DNA of 64,000 bases from Chitinophagaceae bacterium. GTDB lineage: Bacteria; Bacteroidota; Bacteroidia; Chitinophagales; Chitinophagaceae. Shown one piece after another: positions 24,996 through 35,500 of the stretch. Position 1 is the stretch's first letter, and every line of letters begins with the position of its first letter. Under the pieces are notes generated by a model that was not told where the DNA came from, searched no databases, and saw only the letters and a program-made list of their open reading frames with translations. Where the stretch lies: assembly GCA_016787065.1 (NCBI GenBank), contig JAEUVD010000052.1:1-64000 (forward strand). Direction: 5' to 3'. The position numbers and the translations under genes are program-made.

Positions 24996-25766
24996 TTAAA
25001 TAGCTAGGGACAGTAATACCGGACAATGATCGCTATGCTTTACATCCGGTAGAATTTCGGCATGGGTAATTTTAGATTGCAGGTTGGAAGTAACGTTGAT
25101 ATAGTCGATACGCCAGCCCTTATTATTTGCACGTGCATTAGCCCGAAAACTCCACCACGAATATTGATGTGGATTGGGGTTTATTTCGCGCAAACTATCA
25201 ACCATGCCGGCGTTAAAGAAATCGTCCATCCAAGCACGTTCTTCGGGAAGAAAACCACTACTATTTTTGTTACCTACCGGATCGTGAATATCGATGGGTT
25301 TATGACAAATATTATAATCGCCGGCGAGAACTAGTTTCATTCCTTTGGCAATAAATTGTTCTTGTAAATAAGGTAAATACGCACTCAGGAATTTCATTTT
25401 GAAGGCTTGCTTTTCATCACCACTGCTACCACTTGGGAAGTAAGTATTTACGACCGTGAGTTTATTAGCGAAGTGAAGTTGAATAACACGACCTTCATCG
25501 TCGGCGCGTTCGATACCACAACCATAGGTTACTTCTTTAGGTTTTATTTTGGAGAGAATGCCCACGCCGCTGTAGCCCTTCTTTTTAGCCGGGAACCAAT
25601 ACGCATGATAGCCTAACGCCTCGAAGGCTTGTGTATCGATATCTTCGATATTCGCTTTGAGTTCTTGAAAACAATATATATCGGCTTGGTGTGTTTTAAT
25701 CCAATCAATTAACCCTTTAGATAAGGCGCTTCGGATACCGTTTACGTTATAACTTACAAAATTCAT
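24996..25766 (-). CDS. xth: Exodeoxyribonuclease III / AP endonuclease
   Basis: A 256-aa protein from the ATG at 25764–25766 (MNFVSYNVNGIRSALSKG); the upstream extension to 25817 lacks family similarity. Motifs of the exonuclease III/APE1 family are NVNGIRSA, CFQELKA (catalytic Glu), GDYNICHKPID (Asp and Asn) and KHSDHCPVLL (catalytic His). It incises abasic sites and removes 3' blocks during base excision repair in the cytosol. The last residues (VLLSLAI) are a normal end. Confidence 0.93.
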   Translation of the reverse strand: MNFVSYNVNGIRSALSKGLIDWIKTHQADIYCFQELKANIEDIDTQAFEALGYHAYWFPAKKKGYSGVGILSKIKPKEVTYGCGIERADDEGRVIQLHFANKLTVVNTYFPSGSSGDEKQAFKMKFLSAYLPYLQEQFIAKGMKLVLAGDYNICHKPIDIHDPVGNKNSSGFLPEERAWMDDFFNAGMVDSLREINPNPHQYSWWSFRANARANNKGWRIDYINVTSNLQSKITHAEILPDVKHSDHCPVLLSLAI

Positions 25767-26502
25767 GGTGAAGCGAATATAAGGGGAAAGGGTAAAATTG
25801 TTTTGAATTAGTAGCAATTTTCAAATACTGTTGTGCGATACTATTATGGAACGCAGGTGTTTTAAGATTTTTAAGATCTCTTAAGATTTTATCGAAGAAA
25901 CTAGATTCTTCCGAAATTTGCATGAGTATTGATCTTAACGCCAAAGGCGAAAATCATACTAAAATCGTTCATCCAATTTAATCATAACAATCCTAAGAAA
26001 TCCGCGTTCCTAAAGAATGTAGGAGGGTATTAATTGATTTCTTTAAATAATCGATATCTCTAAGGGTTATAAGAGGTTGATCGAATGTAGCTATTTATAT
26101 TTTTTGGATTTGCGTTGATTTTTTGTGCTTATTAAAATTCATATTAAATTATGAATTACTGCCTATAAAACCTATATCTTATCACCGATATTGAAATCTT
26201 ACAGAAATTTTTAAAAAGAAATCGTAATGAATCTGCTAAATCATAAAAAATCTGCGTTCCACTTATTAAGGGAAGTAATAACGAAATTAAATGCACGATA
26301 GTACCATGTATCTAAGAAAGTTCGAATTATCCTGGTGAAGGAATAATAACAGCCCTAATTCACTGTCAACCTTCATATGTTCTCATAAATAATCATACTG
26401 TTTGAAGACACTTCTATCCAAAACTCATGAATATTTACTATGGTTTTCGAAATATGATAGAAATACCTTTGGTGGCACATATCATTATACAAATTGTACA
26501 CC
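25767..26502. other. 736-bp gene-free stretch before the giant surface-protein gene
   Basis: No supported coding sequence. GGAACGCAG (25852–25860) and its inverted copy CTGCGTTCC (26252–26260), plus a near copy CCGCGTTCC at 26002–26010, bound an AT-rich block with AAGATTTTTAAGA runs. This could be the remains of a small mobile or coding element. It presumably also contains the promoter of the large gene; no confident −33/−7 pair was found. Confidence 0.5.
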
Positions 26503-29500
26503 ATGAAACCATTCTTCAGCGCCGTTATTACCATCATGCTACTCTGTTTACTCGAAGTTCAACCATCCTATGGGCAAGCGTTTATGCTCAATAATTTTTC
26601 GGAAACATTTAGCGAGCCAGCTGCAACCGCTTTCAGTTTGAGGAAACTGCGAAACTCCTATACAGGCTCAGCCATCAAACTTAGACGATCAAATGACAAT
26701 GCCACCCAAGATATTGGTTTCGACCTTCATGGTTTTCTCGACACCCTAGCGCTTAAATCGTTTGTTGGGAACAATAATGGCTATGTTGAAATTTGGTATG
26801 ATCAGAGTGGTAATTTTCGAAATGCCTCTATGGCAACCCCTTCTGATCAACCTCGTATAGTAAATCAAGGCGTTATAGAACGCTTAAATCAGCATCCGGC
26901 TATCAATTTTATTGGTACCAATAGATTAAGTACATCAACCGGAGTTTTTTTCGCGAATGGAGTTACCATGGTAGCCTTTGCCAAAGGGTATGGTGTTAAC
27001 TCGGGATGCTTACTTTCAAAAACCGGACCGGCAAACAACACACCGGCGCCTTTTACTTATACTTCTAACTCCGAATTTAAAGTTGGTAATAATGCGGCAT
27101 CACAAACTATTACCCTAGTTCCGAATTCGGCATCTCATGCTCGTGCTGATATTAATCGAAATGTTTTAGACGCCTCGGTTTATGCCTTTAAAGTTCCAAA
27201 TTCTGGTGTCTCAAAATGTTATATTGATACGACCTTAATTGGTTTTTCAGCAAGTTCATCGAATGTTGATATTGGAGCACCTATGACGATAGGAAATTCA
27301 AATGGCATTGGGTTTGAATCGAATTTTCGAACGACTGAAATTATAACTATTCCAAGCGTAGTTTCCGATAATAGCTTTGGTGTAATGGTTGGTTATATGC
27401 AGGATTTTTATAAGTCGACTCGAGAACAACGTTTTACAACGAATGGTAATTTTATAGCCCCTATTGGTGTGTCTAATTGTTATGCCGAATTATGGGGCGC
27501 TGGTAGCAGATACGGAGCCGGTGGAAATTATGCCTTAACCAATACCATTGCGCTTAGTACGGGCAGTAGTTACCCGGTAACTGTTGGAACGCCTACGGTT
27601 ACTTCGCCTGATTATTCTTTTTTTGTAAACGGACTGTATAGAGCCTATAATGGAAATGCAATAACACCAAACCAAACCCTCCCGCCTTCGGGTATAGCAC
27701 AATATTATTATGGTGGGTCAGGTTTTTCTACCCATCAATTATGTTCGGGAACTTGGCGATATCTTTTAGCCGGTGGGGAAGGAGCCGGACGCTTTCAGAA
27801 TGGATCCAATGCGCAAGGACTTAATAACCTTTACGGGAATGGCAATCCTGGTGGTGATGGTGGTACTGTTTTATCGCTCTGTGGAGGAACAGTTACCAAT
27901 GCCCAAGTACCTGGTGGTGGTGGTGCATCGAATATTGCGGTTGCAAGCAACACAGCGGTGCCATCGTTTGCTAATTTAAATTCAACATCACCGGGAGCCG
28001 GTTTAGTTATTGTGCATTATCAATGTCCGGGTGCCGGTTATATTGAACCATCCCATACGGTTCCTTATCCTTCCGAAGGAGATTCGATATCGAGTCTTTT
28101 GGGTGATACCGGCAACAATATAGTGTACTCTTGGGAACAAAGTACCGATAAAATCAATTGGACGCCTGCCACCTTATCTAGCAACAATGTTTCTTATATA
28201 GATCCAAATTGGGGCCCCATTATGACCTCAAAATATTACCGCAGAAAGTGCAATTCATGTGGAGAAAATCGCTATTCCAACGTAGTTCAAATAAAAGTAT
28301 TTAATGGTAATCAAGGAATGATCAAAGGGCATATTTCTGGTAAAATTACGAGTCGCGATGGCGTTACCGGAGTACCTGGTGATACCATAGTGATTCAAAA
28401 AACGAAAGCCGTATTGGGTAGTCCGCAATCGTTTAAATATTACGCCGTAACAAACAACGATGGCATCTATGATGTGCCAAGCATTTTCTTCGGCGATGCT
28501 ACGAATGGAGATCGTACCAATGTAGATTTCACGATTACGCCATTACGACAAGGGCATACGTTCAACTACTCCCAAGTTACTACGACGTTGAGTAATTCTA
28601 GTTTCGAAAAAATACAAAATTTTATAGACTCTACCGTGTATGGTGTGAGTGGCACTATCTATCAATCGTGTATAGGTTGTTTGAATGCCTTGGATGCCGT
28701 TGATAGTATTGCTAAAAATATGGATTCTGTAAAAATGTATAAGAACGGCCAACTTTTTATGGAAAGTAAACTTACTAATGGTAATCACGGACAATACTCG
28801 ACTACCGTAATTAATCAAGGTAACTATACCATTAACCCATCGTATAAAAACCATCATTTCAGACCCAACTCCAAAACAGTGAACGTAACTACAGACGTTT
28901 ACAATGTAAATTTTGAGGATACCACTAAATTCGTCATCAGCGGTAAATTCACTGCTGGTAACAATGAATTTATTGGATTTGCTTTATTGGAATTCAAGGA
29001 TGTTGATTCAAGCGGAAATTTCAGCTTTCGTAAAAGAACATGGACCGATTCAACAGGAAATTACTCTATAGCACTTCCTCCGGCAACGTATCAAGTTCGT
29101 GTTATTGAAGTTATCTCAGCTTATGTTAATACAAATTCGTTATATGTACATCCGGATACAATCAAGAGTTTTGTGAATAACAGGATTCCCAAAGATTCTT
29201 TGAAATGTACGATAGATACAGCCAATGCTATGTTGAACATTATATATCATCGTTTACCGGTGCTTCAATTTACAGGACTAACGAACACCACATGTGCCAC
29301 AAGTAACCCACCGGTTAATGGAACAATATTCAAACAAAATATTAAAGATTCATTCTACGTAGAGGTATTTGAAGGACCTCCTAGCTTGAATTATAAAATT
29401 AAAACTACCAATGGTACCGCCTTTGATTCCGTACAGATTTACACATCGATTGAAGATGATGATGCGAATTTCCCGGTAACAAAATTATTCACGATAGATA

Positions 29501-32500
29501 ATAATGGAATATCGAAAGTGGTACTCGAGCCTGGCGTTCCGAATTTGGTTTTCCCTTACAAAAAAATTCTAAAAGCCAGATACAAAGATGCTTACGGACG
29601 TGTTGCTACAGAACTCGATCAACCCGTTTATGTAACCGGGTTTAAAACCGATCCGTTGGATTTCACAACTACATCGCCAGAAATTCCTCTTTTAATTTTA
29701 CATGCACCGCCAGGTGATCAAAGCATATCTAGTTGGGAAACATCACAAACCTTTGAAACAACGATACGTTTATCGGCAGCGTTAACTGGATTTGTTTCAA
29801 ATGAATTCGGCGTTAATGTGGGTGCCGACTTCTCGGCGGGTTTTGGTGTGGAACTTCGAACTGAAATAACCTATGATTTAAACACTAAAACAAAAGCGAC
29901 CTTCTCAACTTCCTTGAATTCAGAGTTAAAAGTGAGTACCACCACTACCCAATCGTATTCAACGGGTATGTCAGAATCTGGAATAACAGGAGAATTAGCG
30001 GATGTTTACATTGGTGGTGCCATTAATTTCAAATATGGAAAAACCCATGAACTCAAATTAGGAACTTGTGGCTTTCAAACCGCAACTAAATTAATGGTAT
30101 CACCGAATGGATTTCAAACCAATTATCAATATAGCGGCCATCAGATAAAGTATTCTATTATTCCCGGACTTCAACAATTAGCAGATGCCAATACAGGATC
30201 GGAAAAACAAAAATATCTTAATCAAATTAATACCTGGAATCAGATTTTAGAAAATAATAAGAATGCGTTACAACGAGCCAGCACGGTAAGCAATATGTCG
30301 ATAGGTTGCGTTGGCTGTGGAAATTCCACGTCCATAACGAGCAGTTCCTACCAGAACTACTCCTTAGATTTTAATTTGTCTATTGAAAAAAGTATTGCTC
30401 AAGAAATTGGGGCCAAAGTAAATGGGACTGGTGCAAACTTCAAATCTGAAATTGGTTTCACCTTAGAAACTGGTTTAGGTGGTGGTATTACTGTGCTTAA
30501 TTCAACAACCACCACTACTAATTATTCGGATAATGATGTACTTGACCAAGTTACCTTTGATGTATTAAAAGATCCGGTGTATAACACGCCAATGTTTAGA
30601 ACTATTGCCGGAAAAACAAGCTGCCCTTGGGAACCTAACACCTTGAAGCGTGATAAATGTCAGATATACATTCCAAATCCAACCGTAACCGTGCCTGCCC
30701 CTGGCCAATCAGCTTCCTTTACATTATATCTTCAGAACCTAAGTGAAAGTGCAGAAACTAGGCAGTATAGTTTATCGTTTGATAATAGCAGCATTCCCCT
30801 TGATGGAAATATATCGGTAACAATTTCTGGATTTCCTCCTTATGTGTACAATATACCCTGTAGTATTTGTCCAAATGCATCCGACCAGCAAGTTATTGTA
30901 ACTATTACCCGTAATAGTTCAAGTCAAGTTTATTCGTATGAAGGATTAAAGTTTATTCTAAAGGATATGTGTTCATCTACCACTGCAGAAGGTGTGGTGA
31001 ATGCTTATTTCACCAATCCGTGTTTAACTACACCAATGAATGTGGTTAGTCCGCAAAATAATTGGATTAGCAAAACGAATAACAACAATATTATACCTGT
31101 TGAATTTAGTGGTTATGCCTCAGCAACAACTACCTATACAGTAAGTGTACAGTACGCACAACAAAATAGCACGAGTTGGCTAACGGCTATGAATATACCT
31201 AGTTCGTCGATAACAGATCCCTATAGCACGGTAGTTAATTGGAACACCACAGCCGTACCTGACGGGAATTACAAACTACGAATAAAATTAGAATGTAGCT
31301 CTGGAGCAATCTCCTACTCGAGTACGGTTAGTGGAACAATTGATCGAACTGGTCCAACTCGAATTGGTATCCCAATGCCATCCGATCATAACTATGCGGC
31401 GGGCGACGAAATTTCTATTAATTATAATGAAAACATTTCATCTTCATTTCTTGCTGCAGATGATATTAGCTTAACACGAGGTTCCTCCAATATCAATATT
31501 CCGGTTACTACAAGTTCATATCAGAACAAATTAATGATAGTACCAACAACATCCCTCTTGCAATTCAACTACGATACGTTTAGATTGATTGTAAAAAATA
31601 TGCGTGATGAATATGGAAATAAAAGTTCTATTGCAGACACCTCCTATTTCACCGTCGGAACCTATCAACCTATTCTTGGATTAGATTCCGTACAACTATA
31701 CACTGTACCTTCCAGTATGTTAGAAAGTGGATCAGGTGCAATGGACGTTCATTTTATAACCAGTACATCCGTTCTAAATAATCGCTATATTAATTACTCC
31801 ATTACTGGAAATGCCGTTTATGGCACAGATTATACTATCTCCTACGATCCACCTCAAACTAATCTGGCAACGTTTTTCAATGGCACCGAAGGTTTGATCG
31901 TGATGGAAGCAAATCGTGATGATATTAAATTAAAAATCGATCCAATTCATGATTCTATTTGGGAGGACAATGACACTATCCGCGTTACACTTGCTTATGG
32001 TAGCGATTATCAAATTCCTGAAGACTCCCTATCAGCCATAGCGGTTATTAAGAATGATGATATCAGCATCACTTCAAGCAAAAATCCAATATTATGTTTA
32101 AGTGATAGTTTATTCCTGACTGCCAATGGCAACTCGAATTCAACTTATTTATGGAATACCGGAGCTACTACAAAAACTATTAAGGTAACAATTCCTGGCA
32201 CGTATAGTGTTACGGTAGCGTCACCAGGTGTGGGCACATCCACTAGTCTTCCGTTCATAGTAACAGGTGTATCAACACTCATGAATACGCCACTGATTTC
32301 GGCCAATGGTCCTACTACTTTTTGTGCCGGTGATAGTGTTCAATTAAGTCTTGGAAATTTTAATGCGTACACTTGGTCAACTGGTGCAACCACTCAAAAT
32401 ATTCAAGCAACTACATCAGGAATATATACTGTTACGGTAACGAATGCAGAAGGTTGTCAGCAAACTGCCACAAAAACAATCGTTGTAAATCCTTTACCTG

Positions 32501-35500
32501 ATGCCACGCTTGTAGCAAGTGGTCCTACTTCATTTTGTATGGGAGGAAGTGTTCAACTAAGCGTACCTAGTGGCAATTCCTATTTATGGTCCACTGGTGC
32601 AACCACTTCTTCGATTACGGCTACCGATAGTGTTACTTACTCCGTGGTAATTACCAATAGTTTGGGTTGCTCAGCAAATGCATCACAAGCAATTATTGTA
32701 TATCCGCTACCAACGCCTGCCATAACAGGACCATCCGTAATGTGTGATGGAGACACCGCAATTTTAAACCTCAACCTTCCCAATAAACGATGGGCTTCTT
32801 CTGTGATAGATTTTAGTTCGCAACTGGATGTAACCGATCATGCAGCCAATCAAATCATTGGGTTACCGGATGTGTATCCTAATATAGGGCATCATCCAGG
32901 TGCTTGGGCTTCCTCAACACAAAATTCTTCCAGAGAGTATGTTGTTCTTGGATATCGTGACGCTACTCCGATTAATTATATTCATATTTATCAAACCTTC
33001 AATCCACGTGCGATTGACACGGTGTATGTTAAAAATGAAACCACTGGAAATTTTCAAATTGTGTATGCTTCTGCTGCAAGTAATGCTGTGAATGCATCTC
33101 CTCTTTTAAAAATCAATTTCCCACTTACAACGTTTAACGTTAAAGAAATTCGCATTGCGTTAAACAATGCAGCCATCGCCAACTACAATGAAATTGATGC
33201 GGTTGCCATAGGCGATAATACTCGATTACCTTATTGGGGTTATTCTTGGTCGCCATCGGATACCACAACAGCCAACTTTCCTGTACATACCGGTGGCACC
33301 TATACTGTTACCGTAACAAATAGTGATGGTTGCACAGCGTCAGCTACTAAAACAATAACCCTAAACTCATTTACTGCTCCAACGATCACCGCTTCTGGCC
33401 CAACAACATTTTGTTCCGGTGGATCGGTTGGTTTGAGCACAGGAAATTATTCTAGTTATTTATGGTCTACCGGAGCCACCACACAAAGCATAACTGCCAG
33501 TAGTTCAGGTGTATATTCAGTAACCGTTGTATCTAATGGTTGTACAGTTCAAACTACGAAAACAGTTATTGTAAATCCTTTACCTTCACCTGTCATCACA
33601 CCCAACGGACCCACAACATTTTGCCCAGGAGGAAGTGTAACGTTATCCGTTAATAATTATTCATCCTACTTATGGAGTACTGGAGCCACCACCCCTTCCA
33701 TCACCGTTTCTTCTGAAGGTACTTATACAGTAACCATAACGGATGTTAATGGTTGCACGAATACGGCCACGGCTGTTGTGCAAGTGTACAATACAATACC
33801 TTCGATTACTGCAAACGGACCAACAACGATATGCGCCGGTAGCAGTGTAGAATTAAATGCAGGTGTTTTTTCGTCATATCTGTGGTCTAACGGTGCCACC
33901 ACACCCTCTATAGTAGTTAATGCATCAGGAACCTATTCGGTTACCGTAACCCAATCCAGTTGTGTAGGAAGTAATACCGCTAGTAAAACGGTTGTTGTAA
34001 TTAATCCGGTAGTACCTAGTATACTAGCCAATGGCCCTACATCCATTTGCAATCCGAGTTCCAATACCACCTTATCACTCTCTGCTTCGCCTTCTATTAA
34101 AGCATTGCAATTTGATGGTGTAGACGACTATGCTGATTTAGGAACCTCCATTGGAAATTTTTCAGGTGATTTTACGATTGAATTCTGGATGAAAACAGCT
34201 ACCATAAGTAACGGCGCAGCGCTGATTTCTAAAAGAGGAAGTTGTGGTAACGAAATATTTTATGAAGTTAGAATGCTTGCAGATGGGCGTCTCTACTTTG
34301 AATTGAATGGCGACCCCTTCCCATTAACCACCACGTCGTCGGTAACTAATAACTTGTGGCATCATGTAGCCATTACATCCGAATTGGGCTTGAATAAAAT
34401 ATATGTTGACGGTTTAGTAGAGGATTCACTCACTACATTTTTAACTTCATTTGCTAACAATAAGAATTTAAAATTAGGGAAAGGACCATGCGGTGCATAT
34501 GCAGGTCAGTTAGAAGAAATTCGTTTTTGGGATGTGGCAAGAACTCCAGCGGAAATCTTAGCCGCTAAAAATACCAGTGTTCCTTCCAATAGCAGTAATC
34601 TTCAAGCTTATTTTAAACTAGATGAAGGCACCGGAACAACCTTGTTTAACGCTGTAAATAATAATGCAAGTGGAACATTATTGAACGGGCCACAATGGAT
34701 TACGCCATCAAATTATTCTTATACAAGTTATATCTGGGCACCATCTGGAACAACTCAATCAACTGTAATTCCAAATGTATCAGGTTCCTACCGAATCATC
34801 GTAACCGATGCCGTTGGTTGTACCGCGATCAGTAACGATATACCTATCACCGTTTCAAATAATCCAACTCCAAGTATTATAGTTAATGGTAATTCTTCCA
34901 TTTGCCAAGGAGATTCGGTTTTATTAGATCCAGGTATTTTTAGTAGTTATCTGTGGAATACGGGTGATACAACACGCACTATTTATGCCAAAAACAATAG
35001 TACCTATTCTGTAACGGTTTCAAACAACGGTTGTACTGGAAATGCTAGTCAGGCGATTGTAGTTAATCCAAATCCGGCAACGAGTATTTTAGTGAATGGT
35101 AATTCAACCTTTTGTAGCAATAATCCAACCACTACTTTATCGTCAACCAATGCAGGTAGTGCCCTTCAATTTGATGGTGTGAACGACTATGTAGACCTAG
35201 GCAGTATAGGAAATTTCACAGGAAGTTTCACTATTGAATTTTGGATGAAAACATCCACGATTAGTAACTCCGGTGCGTTGCTGGCCAAACGAGGAACTTG
35301 TGGTTTTGAAAACTTATACAATTTCCGACTCACATCCACAGGCAATATATATTTCGAATATATCTATTCTCCTCAAGGAAGTTTCCAGTTGAACTCTACG
35401 AGCAGTGTAACAAATGGGCAATGGCATCACATTGCTGTAACTTGTTCTACAGGGCAACAACGTTTATATATTGATGGCGCACTTCAAGCCTCCTCGTCTT

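Noticed and set aside
25747..25944. 65-codon minus-strand frame upstream of the exonuclease gene
   Set aside because: It overlaps the xth start in another frame and has low-complexity sequence; no supporting motif.
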